Below are positions 54,000 through 64,000 of a DNA stretch of 64,000 nucleotides, in pieces. Position numbers and translations under genes: made by a program. How positions within the stretch are numbered: the stretch's first letter is position 1; the number at the start of each line of letters is the position of its first letter. The DNA lies in contig JAVLUZ010000347.1 of NCBI GenBank assembly GCA_036768485.1, positions 186,001 to 250,000 of the forward strand, in the 5' to 3' direction. The DNA is from Mermis nigrescens. Its lineage: Eukaryota > Nematoda > Enoplea > Mermithida > Mermithidae. The notes beneath the pieces were generated by a model. That model had not been told where the DNA came from, did no database searches, and worked only from the letters and a program-made list of their open reading frames with translations.

Positions 54000-55110
54000 T
54001 TCACACTCAATGCCGAGCGCGTCGTGAGTGTGTAAAGTTTACACCAAAAATTCAAATAATTTGCGGAGGGCCAATTTTTTAAAAAAATGTTTCCCCCAGT
54101 TAGTAGGTTACGAATCTGGTCTTAAAATTTCTTTACACTCATTGGTTGTTGCACAGGAGTGTAAATTAGACGGTTTTTTTACAGTTTTCATGTGGCCAAG
54201 CATATCTAACTCAGTTTTACATTCTATGCAGTCTGATTGGTTTCAAAATGTAGACGGTTTAAAAAATCTAGGGGAGAATTTTTTAAATTTATTTTAAAGT
54301 AATATTCTCGAATTTAGAGGCGGTTTATTGTAAAGAGTCTGTGACAAAAAATTTTTCCCTGCTATATTCTCCACTTGGTAGACAAAACGTAGTAACTACC
54401 CTTAAAATGTGCCTCGTCTTAAGCGCTACACGTCAAAATTTATTTTGTTTCTTTACAATCAATATTGCGTTATTAGTGCAAGTGTAAGCTTTACACTGAA
54501 AAAGTTTTTCAGCCCATAGCGTCGTGGATGATGAATTTTTAAAAAAGATGTTTTCCCTAATTAGTAGGTTACGAATCTGGTCTTAAAATTTTTTTACACT
54601 CATTGGTTGTTGCACGGGAGTGTAAATTAGACGGTTTTTTTACTGTTTTCATGTGCAAGAGCATATCTAACTCAGTTTTACATTCTATGCTGTCTAATTG
54701 GTCTCAAAAGGTAGACGGTTATAAAATCTAGGAGAAACTTTTTTTATTTTTCTTAAAAAGTAATATTTTCGAATTTAGAGGCGGTCTATTGTAAAGAGTC
54801 TGAGACAAGAAATATTTTTTCCCTGCCATATTCTCCACTTAGTAGAAAGAACGTGGTAACTACCTTCAAGATCTGCCTCGTCTTAAGCACTACACGTCAA
54901 AATTTATTTTGTTTCTTTACAATCAATATTGCGTTATTAGTGCAGGTGTAAACTTTACACTGAAAAAATTTTTTCCGCTCAGAGCGTCGTCGATGATGAA
55001 TTTTTTTAAAAATGTTCCCTGTGAGGTCAGAATAACGAATCTGACCTTCAAACTTTTCTACAATCAATACACAGTACCAGGGTTTAAACTTCACACTCTA
55101 GTGGATGAGT
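54000..55110. repeat. 462-bp tandem repeat, about 2.4 copies
   Basis: TAGTAGGTTACGAATCTGGT occurs at 54101 and 54562 (461 bp apart). AATCAATATTGCGTTATTAG occurs at 54457 and 54921 (464 bp apart). The third copy ends near 55110. Each unit holds a GTGTAAACTTTACAC-type palindrome. Relatives without tandem order lie at 55120-55870 and on both sides of the mariner. Confidence 0.92.
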
Positions 55111-55345
55111 AAAAAAACAGATTTTGTCCAAGATTTCTCTGCCAACTTTTTCGGTTATGAGTTAAGATAATTTAAATAGATAAAAATAAGTAACTTTTAA
55201 GGGCTACACGTCGAAGCAAACCGCGTTCAAAAAAACGTAATATTGAGTTGTTTATAAGGGTGTAAAGTTCGAAATCTGAGGTGTAAAATGGGGGAAAAAC
55301 AGGTTTTTTCGTATTTAATTGGTAAATCATATCAAATATTTTGCG

Positions 55346-55732
55346 GAACATAAGTTTGACACATACAAACGTACTACAATCAAACGGCTACAAACTGGCC
55401 CAAACCGAATTTATTTACACTCAATGGGGCGTTCGGTTCAGATTTTCAAAGTTTACAATGTGGCGGACAGTGAAAAATACGTGTTTGTCCATATTTTTGT
55501 TCGCCACCCCTTAACAAAGTACTTTATTTTTATCCTATTCGACCTCTCCCGACTTCTTCACTTCATATTTTTGTTCGCCACCCCTTAGAAAGTACTTTAT
55601 TTTTATCCTATTCGACCTCTCCCGACTTCTGAACAGAGAAAGTGGAGTGTAAATAAATTCGGTTTGGGCCAGTTTGTAGCCCTTTGATTAGTACGTTTAG
55701 TACGTTTGTATGTGCCAAACTTATGTTTGTAA
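55346..55732. repeat. Long inverted repeat with duplicated loop
   Basis: The left arm around 55346-55425 (CATACAAACGTACT.., CTACAAACTGGCCCAAACCG, AATTTATTTACACTC) is inverted at 55643-55732. Between the arms a 64-71 bp stretch (TTTTTGTTCGCCACCCCTTA and on to TCCCGACTTCT) is present twice head to tail, at about 55493 and 55564. Confidence 0.88.
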
Positions 55733-55879
55733 ACTTATACACTGAAAAAATTTTTTGGGAAAAAAATCGGTTTGGGTTTTTTTTGAAACAGATGAAAAAA
55801 AAAACGATTGATTGCTCCAGACGTACATTCTTGTGCTCAATTTCCATGCACGTACAGGACCGTTAAGCGCAACGCATAA

Positions 55880-57059
55880 GCGAGTCGCCCGGGACCACCT
55901 TCCCCTAAAAATTATCATATTTTTCATTCCTTTCCCATACATATTTTCAATCAAAATCCGGGATAGGAAAATGGGCACTCGGGCTTAATGCGACTTGAGT
56001 ACGAATTGGTATGTGTGTTATCATATCTAACGTGTGTTAAAAGATCATATGTGTGTGTCTCATATTTGTGCCTGTCTCGTTTGTACATACCTTTACCGTA
56101 AGCTTTTGCCCATAGGCCTATTGTCGTATTCATAGATCCTTTTCATATCTCTTGGTTCGTGTTGTTACGCCTCTTTTTCCGCGTCAGTTAAAACTGCGTG
56201 CGAGCGCAGTTTTTGACGGCACTTTAAGATTTTACATTTTACAATTAATTTTTGAGCCTGAGAGCCTCTCCGCCAGCTTCCGCGCTGAGCATATCTTTTT
56301 CTTTTCGTCGCCGTACGTGAGCAGACTCCGTACGTGCCTTTTTATGTGCTTGGCTGCAGAACTCGTCTGTTTGTTTTCCAGCGTAGTGTGCACGCTTCTT
56401 TTCCCCGTACGCTTTGTTTTTAATCATTCGTTTTTGTGCCAATGGGCATCAGTTGTATGCCTTTGGCAGGGCTTTGTGCCCTTGTTTAATTACATTGTTT
56501 GATTTTACCCGATTAGCGTAACACGACGGTCAGCAGCATGTATCCTCCATGCTGTCGCTTTTTAATTGCTTCATAATTTTTCTGTCCAAAAAATATTGTA
56601 AAAATTAATTATTTAATTAACGATGTTGGGCTCGGTTGAATTTCCGTTCTGTTGAATTCTGTCCTTGTGCTACACTATACTTAGGAACCCTTAATATTTT
56701 CAAGCACCGGAATTCGGTCCAAAACAAGTTAAATAATAATCTTTTTGAGCCCTCAATTAGGTTTCCGGGGAACTTACTTTAATTAGATACTTAATCTCAA
56801 AGGGGTTAAATAAGTAAGTTTCACTAGGTGCGTGCGTAGAGGGACGGGCTACCTTGAATAGGCCGGGCCGCTTGCCCCGAATCGCCGGCTGGTGATCGAC
56901 CTCCTAAAAAGGGCGAGAACCCCCGTGTGAGCGCATAAGCTTGAGATTCGGGTTAAGTAAGCGAAGTGAACGTAGCTTGAGTCTACGTTAACACATCTGA
57001 TAATTATTTGTCCTTGGGCCATTGTGGAGACTTAATGTTTTCATAAATGTTTATCGTAA
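55880..57059. other. GC-richer unassigned segment
   Basis: Between the inverted repeat and the mariner the sequence is richer in GC and has no coding frame I trust; the frame at 56152-56502 is hydrophobic and unlike a known family. 56820-56990 (GGGACGGGCTACC..GGGCCGCTTGCCCCGAATCG) may be part of an undetected element. Confidence 0.4.
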
Positions 57060-57061
57060 TA

Positions 57062-58365
57062 CGAGGGTCACTCCAAAAGTCTCTGGACTCAGTATGTTCT
57101 ACTTGTGCGATTTTAATGAAATTTTCACAGCTTTTCGAAATGACTAGCAGAACATTCTATACAACGTTTCATGCGCTTAAACCAAATATCAAAGCAATGA
57201 GACCAATCTGATTCAGTGAGGTTCTCAACTTCCAAAATGTACGCTTCCACTGCAGCTTCAGGCGTCTGAAATCGTTTACCGCGAATTAAATCTTTGACCT
57301 TAGGGAACAAAAAGAAGTCACACGGCGCCAAGTCAGGCGAATAGGGCGGATGGGTCAATAGCTGAACCTTTTCTCTGGACAAAAAGTCTAGGGTTGCAGC
57401 GGCAGTGTGAGCACTAGCATTGTCGTGATGCAACAACATGCCACGCAGACCTGTTTTTGGTCTACCCTCACGAATTCTTTTGAAGACTTGGGGTAAGCAT
57501 ACATTGATATACCATTCAGAATTGACATTTCTTCTATCATCAAGGCTAACTGTCACAATGTGGCCACTCCGTTTGAAGAAAGTGGCGACCATTTGCTTGC
57601 CTACACTTCGAGATCGCCGAAATTTCAAGGGAGGCTCTCCGCCAGGGAAGACCTAAACTGAGGATTGACGCTTTGTTTCAGGGTCAAACTGGTATATCCA
57701 TGTTTCATCACCAGTGGCAATATCCCAGACACGTTTTGAGGCACCTTTGTCAAATTTTTTGACCATGAATCGACACCAATCAACTCGAGCTTTTTTGAGC
57801 TGCTGACAGCTGATGGATTACCCAACGTGCACTTAATTTTCTTACACCCAAATAATCGTGCAGAATAGTTTTAATTGCTGCCGATCCAATCTTCAGGGTT
57901 TGCTCTAAATCATCATATGTTACTCGGCCATCTTCTTGAATGATCGATCGAGCTTCATCAATTTTTTCGGGTGTGATTGCAGTGTTAGGCCTGCCAGGTC
58001 GGTCATCATCTTTTAGGGTAGCTCTAACCCGTTTAAATTCGCCAAACCAATTGAATACCGTGGATCTCGAAGGGGCTATCTCCGAATACTGACGATAAAA
58101 TTTGGTGTGAATCGACCGCTAATTTTCCCTCGCGATAATGTAAGTACATCATTGCCCGAAAATCACGATTTTCCAATTACATAATAATTTGCAAATTACT
58201 GCAAGTAAGGTAAATGTAAAAGCCTACAAAAAAAGAACTACTGGTCATAACAAAATGAAATTCTGTATATATGCATGCAACATGTTGCCGTAAAAGATAC
58301 ATAAGTTTCGTTCAAATCTGTTTCGGAGGAAATACTCAATCCAGGTACTTTTGGAGTGACCCTCG
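57062..58365 (-). mobile_element. Mariner transposon, complete ends, inactive
   Basis: 1304 bp, flanked by TA on both sides (57060-57061, 58366-58367). The first 19 bp CGAGGGTCACTCCAAAAGT are a perfect terminal inverted repeat, extending imperfectly to about 34 bp. Size, TA duplication and the transposase inside fit the mariner group of Tc1/mariner elements. Confidence 0.97.
57125..58176 (-). pseudogene. Mariner transposase (D,D34D), broken
   Basis: Minus-strand transposase of about 350 codons: N-terminal helix-turn-helix region (ENRDFRAMMYLHYREGK, then STVFNWFGEFK), TGDETWIYQFDP with the first catalytic Asp, LLHHDNASAHT with the second and YSPDLAPCDFFLFP with the third. The second and third are separated by 34 residues, the mariner signature. 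Breaks: start codon is TTG (58176), a frameshift near 58110, an extra T in the run at 57791-57796 and a TAG at 57653-57655. The C-terminal 167 codons are intact, so the copy is not very old. Confidence 0.95.
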
Positions 58366-58660
58366 TATCAGAATTACGAATCCGACTGAAATTTTCTTTA
58401 AACTCTGTGGTTGTATAAAGTTTACACTGACTATTAACTCAACTCTTGTTCTAGAGCCTTGCGGAAGCTTAATTTTTTCAAAATGTTCTACGTAAAATCA
58501 GAATTGAGAATCTGACTATTAGTTTTCTCTACACCCAGTAGTTGTGTGAAGTTTGCACTAATCATCTGTTGTTAAAATGTAGTTTATACTACAAATTTAT
58601 TTTACTTCCAAATCTGAGCGTTTTGCGTAAAGTTAATGCTGAAAAACTTTGATCTGTTAA
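58366..58660. repeat. Copies of the TTTACAC repeat family, mariner insertion host
   Basis: Two successive units: ATCAGAATTACGAATCCGAC..TTGTATAAAGTTTACACTGA (58366-58430) and ATCAGAATTGAGAATCTGAC..TTGTGTGAAGTTTGCACTAA (58497-58563). They are related to the 462-bp tandem repeat. Confidence 0.75.
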
Positions 58661-58812
58661 AATAACGTAAGGTTGTCTTGTTTGAAAAGGATAATGCTGA
58701 TATTAAGAACAGTATTGTTTTTCGTGTTCTTGGACTGCTTTCATTATTGTGGCATGTTACTGTATGTGTTTACTGACTGATGTACTCAAATCATGCTGAT
58801 TAAAAGTAGGGT

Positions 58813-59586
58813 ACTAGCAAAGAAAAATGCTCCGATGGAACAAAAAAGATGAATATACTTGGAATTGTGGATTATTACGGATGTAAAAGGGAGGGGACTA
58901 GGAAAAATCTACCTAAAGTCGCAAAATCTGCTAAAAATCAGACTTTCTCTAAGCAACGCAAAAAATCGAAGTATATTTTGCGGCCAACAGAAGTAAAATA
59001 AATATTAAACCATAAAAATGATTGAAAAAGCAGCACGTGAGCTATGCAGTAGCTATGGGAAATGATATTGAGTAAACTAACAGTCTTTCTAAGCCACTTG
59101 AATGAAATAGCAAACATCGAAGACAATTGGAGACATGGTTGGTTTAAAATAGTAGGAAACGCGTGCCCATCCGTGATAAAAAAATTTTCAAGAGTAAATG
59201 TAGATACAGTAGCATGCCCGTAACGATTGTGTGCACTAATCAATCGGCCCCTGCTTTGCTTGCTATAATGCTCATAACAAAATAGAACAACTTTAAATAC
59301 AATATCACTTTGTTTTCTATCAATCAGATGCCAGCAATTTAAAAAGTATCCTTGATAGATTTCGTACACTCTTATCTGAAACTTCGAACATTATTTAAAA
59401 AAGACACTTTTTAGAGGCCGCAGAATATACATCGATTTTTTGCGTTGCTTAGAGAAAGTCTGATTTTTAGCAGATTTTGCGACTTTAGGTAGATTTTTCT
59501 AGTCCCCTCCTTTTACATCCTTAATAATCCACAATTCCAAGTATATTCATCTGTTTTGTTCTATCAGAGCATTTTTCTTTGCTAGT
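58813..59586. mobile_element. Foldback element with about 171-bp inverted arms
   Basis: 58813-58984 and 59416-59586 are inverted copies at about 95% identity by eye, beginning ACTAGCAAAGAAAAATGCTC and ending at GGCCGCA. The 430-bp centre has no recognised product, although a 143-codon minus frame spans it (58938-59369). No target duplication is visible (flanks AGTAGGGT and CAAAATAT). Confidence 0.9.
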
Positions 59587-60359
59587 CAAAATATGAATGA
59601 ATCATACAATGTGAATTATTGCATCCTCGAGTTATCAATTTATAGCTTTTTTGACATTCAATTTGCTCTTCAAGGTCATTAGCTATATCCAGTTCATTGG
59701 CTGACATCCGGAAAAAAGGTGCTGTGCACTCTAACATTAATAGTGAAAAGGAGAAGTTTTGCTGTTTAAAACTAAGGCAAAATTACCGCGAAAAAATGGT
59801 AAAATCGATTTTTTATTTCCGTTTTTTACATCTAGCGCCACTAGAAAAATCGATAAAAAGAAGAAAATACCAAAAAACAGAAAATCAAAGCCTAAATTTT
59901 AATCCGATCTCTCATCAGACGATTTTAAGAGTATTTATCGCACGTGAGCGTGGAGGTCTGAAGGTCTGCAACTCCCCCCCCGAGAAACTGAAAGATTCCC
60001 TTAAATCGATATAGCCCAATATTTAATTTTTGACGCTATTCATTAGCGATCGTGTCCTATCGGACGGACCCCTCAGAATTCGATTGCTGCCCACGAAAGG
60101 TATTCATCCTTGCTTGCGTTAAATCGTGCAAGGTAACAATGTAGTTATAGCAATGCATGTGGATTTGAAATTTCCTGCCATTCGAATAAATTTTTTACTT
60201 CAATGACGTACGATTAACGAACAATGACGGAAAATAATCGTGTAAAAATATTTTGACGTAAATAACATAACATTAGGATAATTATAATTTGACTATGTGC
60301 GCAGATACTCGGAATAGACGATTCTTGACAAGAAAAAGCGATTTTTTCAGGAAAATGGC
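59587..60359. other. Unassigned, with a decayed MITE
   Basis: 59930-60100 has a family A-like tail (CACGTGAGCGTGGAGG..GAATTCGATTGCTGCCCACG). The remainder is unassigned. Confidence 0.45.
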
Positions 60360-60367
60360 CTAACAAT

Positions 60368-61717
60368 CATAGATGGGCAGCACCCAAAATTCTAAGGGAG
60401 GGAGGTGCAAGCAGGGGCGGATTTAAAGGGGGCTGGGGGGCGGGCCCCCATTAGGCAAAAATATTTGGCGAGATAAAGAATGGATATGCAATTGGCAATG
60501 CTTTTTGGCCGTCAGTGACCATAATTTCTCAAATTTTTCCGGCGCTACGCGCCGGATGTTACTTATTGATGACATTTATTTACTTTCTTGGCGACCTGGA
60601 AGCACGGTTTTTTTTATACTCGGCAAAAATTTTCCCGATGTACAAATAACCTTTGGGACCGTCTTTGTACATGTGCAAAGATTTTCGGGAAGACAAAAGC
60701 TGCAAAAAAGGTCTGAATTTCGCAAAAAAATTTTGGTGCTTTGCGCCGAAATGAGTAATTGTGTGTCCGATATATCTTTATAATAGCAGAAATCGCATTT
60801 CGAATGGAAAAATGTCAAGTTTTTCGGCGCTTCGCGCCGTTTTAAAAAGATTCTTGATGATTTTTGCCCTCATAAAACCAGGAATTCGCCAAAATACACT
60901 ACCAAAGGTCGAACAATTCTGTTTTTACCACACTAAAGTCGCTAACGTACTATATCATAATACCCAAAAATTTGTGTGTGCAAAATGAACAATGACTTTA
61001 AGGGGCCACTTTTGTACATGTACAAACGGACCTTGTACAAAAAAAACACTTCCTGGAAGCTATTTTCTGTTCATGTAGGTTTCAAAACAATTTTAATAGC
61101 AGAAAAATCTATTTTTGCATAGTTTTCTTCTATTTTTAATTAAAAATTTCGATGTTTCGCATCAAATGCTATAAATACAGGAAATCAAGCAGTAAATCAT
61201 GCTTCTGGACGTCTATCCGCCTTGATTTCACTAATTTTCCGGCGCTTCGCGCCAGATTTTTGTTAAAGTCAGAGAAATGTAATGATTTTTTTCTCACAAA
61301 ATTGTCTAAAGTTTCAAAATTTTTGGAAAAAATATTGCGTCAGAAGTGATTCTATGTAAAAGCGTACGATGTAAAAGACCGAAAAAAGGTCATTTCGCGC
61401 GTTAAGGGCAAATTTTTGAACCTATTTTAGACTGTCTTTGGAAAAGTTGGGATAACGCCCCCCTTAGGGAAATCCTAGATCCGCCACTGGGTGCAAGGTA
61501 TTTCAAAGGTCCAAAAACAGTCACTAAAAATGGTGGTATGGCGAGAAAACACCATTTTCCAACGTTTCTTATCGAGAACTATCCAATAACATCAAAAATT
61601 GCGGAAAATACAACAAAATTTTAAAAATTGAATTCTGAGGGTATTTTGATTTTCGAGGGGGATGGGTATTCGACCTTCTGAAGGGGGTGCATACCCCAAC
61701 CCTCACGCCCACGTGTG
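60368..61717. mobile_element. Family A MITE split by a family B hAT element
   Basis: The outer element starts CATAGATGGGCAGC, ends GCCCACGTGTG, with flanks CTAACAAT (60360-60367) and CCAGCAAT (61718-61725), 6 of 8. Its left 44 bp and right 220 bp are separated by the family B copy at 60412-61489. Confidence 0.93.
60412..61489. mobile_element. hAT element, family B, longest copy (nested)
   Basis: 1078 bp, ends CAGGGGCGGATTTAAAG and (reverse complement) CAGTGGCGGATCTAGGA, exact 8-bp target duplication GGTGCAAG at 60404-60411 and 61490-61497. It contains four or more GGCGCTTCGCGCC-type hairpins. No transposase is visible, so it is non-autonomous. Confidence 0.95.
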
Positions 61718-62059
61718 CCAGCAATCAACAATCAAGTGCTGGCGTATCGCCTTGAACTGGTTCGCATTTCCCGCCAACGTAATTGTAATTAAGACAGCAG
61801 CAACGACATTCTGATTCTGTCCTGAAGAATGGAACTTTATTATTGATTTTCGCTCTTCTTCTGAGTTATTGTTAAAAATCATCGAAAATAGCGAATAATT
61901 GATGTTTTTGTTTAAAAAATAAGATTTCTGCGAATAGCATACGTACTTCGGCGAACGTTGCGCAACTTTTATAACCCTAACTGATGACCATACACGAACA
62001 GCATGGAAATTCTGGGGATTAGTACCACACATGGGCGTAAGGGGTGAGGGGGTCTGGAC

Positions 62060-62343
62060 CAGGCATGCACGAGGGGGGTATCAGAGGTCTAGACCCTCAT
62101 GATGGCAATAGGAAATTTTCTTGGGAAAATGAGGCAAAATGAAGGCCAAAAATCGACGAAAATTGAAAATTTTCTTCAAACGGGCTTGAAATCGACCAAA
62201 AACTGAGTAATAAAATAGTTTTAACGCAATTTTAGCGCTTATACCAGTTTTTGAAGTCATTTTAGCCCAAGAAACTCGATTTTCGACCCTCCCCCTTCAT
62301 ACCACTGAGCCCCCTCCCAAGTCGGCCGTGCTGTGCATGTATG
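62060..62343. mobile_element. hAT-like MITE, family E
   Basis: Ends CAGGCATGCACG and CTGTGCATGTATG; flanks GTCTGGAC (62052-62059) and GTCTAGAC (62344-62351) agree at 7 of 8. Confidence 0.9.
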
Positions 62344-62351
62344 GTCTAGAC

Positions 62352-62640
62352 CAGACGCGGATTTAGAGAGGGCGGGGGGCGGCCCCCTGACGTCAGAAAG
62401 TATTTGAGCGCAATAGATAATAATGCGTATTTGTTGATGATTTTAGCCATGACGATTTTTCGTATTTTTGGCGCTTCGCGCTGGGTATTAATCATTAGTG
62501 ACAGTTACTGATTTTCTTGGCGCCCTAAAAACTGTATTTTTACGTCAAAAGAGTAGTTTATGTACAGAACAAATATTTTTTGACTTCTTACACTGTCTTC
62601 TCGAGTATTTTTCAGTACTTTGTGCCGATTTTGCACTAAT
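62352..62640. mobile_element. Family B hAT, left part, abutting family E
   Basis: CAGACGCGGATTTAGAGAGG start directly after GTCTAGAC, then GGCGGGGGGCGGCCCCCTGA and GATTTTTCGTATTTTTGGCG-CTTCGCGC blocks of family B. The right end was not found. Confidence 0.7.
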
Positions 62641-62786
62641 TTTGTACCTTTTTCGTACATGAAATCTCGAAAATTTCTAGCTTTTTCGGATCACAAATTA
62701 TGCTATCGATCAAAAGACGACGAAAAACCGCAGTTTAAGCATAACCATAGACCCCCAGAATTGAATTAGCCGGCGCTACTTTTCAG

Positions 62787-62948
62787 GCTCGTAGCTAGCC
62801 CTCCTATTTTGGGGGGACCAACACCAATTCTGGAGGGGTCTAAGCCAGAAATAGCACAAAATAACGTGTGAAAAAACCTATTTTTTCCGTTTTTTCTGAA
62901 TTTTGGGGGATCCGAGACCCCCCATTCCCCCACAGCTACGTGCCTGCT
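62787..62948. mobile_element. hAT-like MITE, family C
   Basis: Ends CAGGCTCGTAGCT and AGCTACGTGCCTG, exact 8-bp target duplication CTACTTTT on both sides. About 162 bp, opposite orientation to the copy at 12753. Confidence 0.93.
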
Positions 62949-62959
62949 ACTTTTAACGA

Positions 62960-63200
62960 TTTGGTCCCATAGAACCACCCAAATTTTTGTTGCTGCCCAT
63001 GTATGATCAGCAAAAGCATGAAAAATTTCAAAACATGTCAAACATTGGAATAAATTGGACAAATATAGTTAGGAAATGAGTGTATGGCACAAAGCGACTA
63101 GAATTTGACATTTTACGGCCAGAAGTTGACTAAAAACGCTTAAAATGCATATTTTCTACGATTTTTTTCGAAAAATCGACAAATATGGTGGTAGCAGTCA
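62960..63200. mobile_element. Degenerate family A2/H fragments
   Basis: TTTTTGTTGCTGCCCATGTATG is a family A right end (62985-63004). It is followed by family H blocks (GGACAAATATAGTTAGGAAATGAGTGTATGGCACAAAGCGACTAG, read in shorter pieces). Confidence 0.5.
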
Positions 63201-63456
63201 GACACGCATGTGAGGAAGTTTAGGGTCTTTGTAGATCACTAGAATGAATAGATGGATGCAAAACAGAATATTTAAATTAAAATTAAATAATCTAATTTAA
63301 ACTTAATTTAAAATTTAATAAATTTATGTTTCAGATTTCAGCTAATTTAATTTAAATTTAAATTTAATCTAAATTCCTACAGAAAACAAAAACTTTAAAT
63401 AACAAAGAAAAAATGGTCTACTTTACAAAAAATATCGTCCTTTACATTGTATGTAC

Positions 63457-63729
63457 CTGACGCAATTTATTTTCGGCTTCAAAGTGCCGAAAACTTGGCA
63501 TAATAAAGGTTTCAAGATTTGGTAGGCAGGCAACGCTTTGAGACGGTCGTGTTCTACTTGGCACAAAGGTTCGTAATCGCAAGGATTATCGTCATTTACG
63601 GTCAGATTACTGTAGCTAGTTTTCAGGGCATCAATTAGGGTTCGATTAATGAGGGGCAAGCTACAGTAAGACTGAGTTTGCGGGCAAAACTCGCTTTTGT
63701 ACGACTGAATCAGAAACTTTTCCGTCCGT
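63457..63729 (-). CDS. Exon of an unrecognised gene
   Basis: Minus-strand exon with acceptor attttttag and donor AG|gtacat, entering after two codon bases and leaving in phase 2. The 90 codons include FCPQTQSYCSLPLINRTLID and CDYEPLCQVEHDRLKALPAY, then LLCQVFGTLKPKINC. Six Cys and two N-glycosylation sequons (NRT, NLT) suggest a secreted or lumenal domain. I do not recognise the family. GC content and codon regularity stand out from the flanks. The earlier exons would lie right of the window; I did not find the next exon to the left. Confidence 0.75.
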
Positions 63730-63776
63730 CTAAAAAATTTCGATTAAAAATATACTAAAAAGAATATAAGCATATA

Positions 63777-64000
63777 TGATCTTGAGGGAGCTTTGGGGGG
63801 ATGGGAGTTTCCCCAGAAAAATTTTCATTCCCACAAAAATTTTTCATCCCCCGGAATTGGCGATTTTTTGGAACTTCCCAAAAATTTTCTAAAAACTTGT
63901 AGAAAAGATGCTTTTTAAGCGTTTTTAGCTAACTATTTGCTCAAAAGTGCCAAATTTTCGGCACCTCACGCCAATTTACTCATGTTTTGACTATATTTTG
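63777..64000. mobile_element. Family H repeat (reverse), cut by the window end
   Basis: Matches 32764-33010 block for block (GATCTTGAGGGAGC, GAATTGGCGATTTTTTGGAA, AAAAGATGCTTTTTAAGCG, TTTTGACTATATTTTG). Confidence 0.75.

Noticed and set aside
58938..59369. 143-codon minus frame as a gene
   Set aside because: It overlaps the inverted arm of the foldback element, has no recognised motif and no splice support; kept only as a note in the element entry.
61703..62032. 109-codon minus frame with a hydrophobic stretch and an upstream TATAAAAG near 61970
   Set aside because: The frame starts inside a repeat end, the hydrophobic stretch has no start codon placed as a signal peptide, and it runs into the family A end; insufficient support.

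Overview
This is an AT-rich invertebrate animal nuclear window. The evidence is spliced genes with GT-AG introns in conserved phases, a mariner transposon, a non-LTR reverse transcriptase, and a dense population of short DNA transposons with 8-bp target duplications. I cannot name the species. Most open frames longer than 60 codons here are repeats or chance; the real genes are made of short exons. Two genes can be assembled by eye, a third contributes one exon at the right edge. Left half, + strand, 2367-29737: the 3' part of a multi-PLAT gene (LOXHD1-like), 19 exons, 895 codons plus stop with every splice phase matching. It encodes a basic N-terminal segment, a perfect IQ motif, a charged linker and five PLAT domains. 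Four of its five N-terminal half-domains are bounded upstream by phase-1 introns inside this window in a regular modular way, and all five PLAT domains are cut by a phase-0 intron at the same place, which points to intragenic duplication. Its 5' end lies to the left of the window. Middle, - strand, 49935-31677: a complete annexin gene of eight exons (325 codons plus stop), convergent with the PLAT gene. It has four annexin repeats, but the calcium-binding loops of repeats 2 and 3 are degenerate. The introns of both genes and the region right of 50 kb are filled by mobile DNA: the RT part of a non-LTR element (1-1016), a dead mariner (57062-58365), a foldback element (58813-59586), and at least seven families of hAT-type miniature elements (A-H below; TIRs starting CA, 8-bp duplications), often nested in or abutting each other. 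There are also remarkable tandem arrays: a 36/38-bp dimeric satellite (5980-7110), a 47-bp array that makes up a whole intron (24366-24994), a CpG-rich 42-bp hairpin array (40560-41520), a (TTGG)n array inside a hAT-like element (45674-46580) and a 462-bp tandem repeat (54000-55110). Right edge, - strand: one exon (63457-63729) of an unrecognised cysteine-containing protein whose other exons lie outside the window or were not found.
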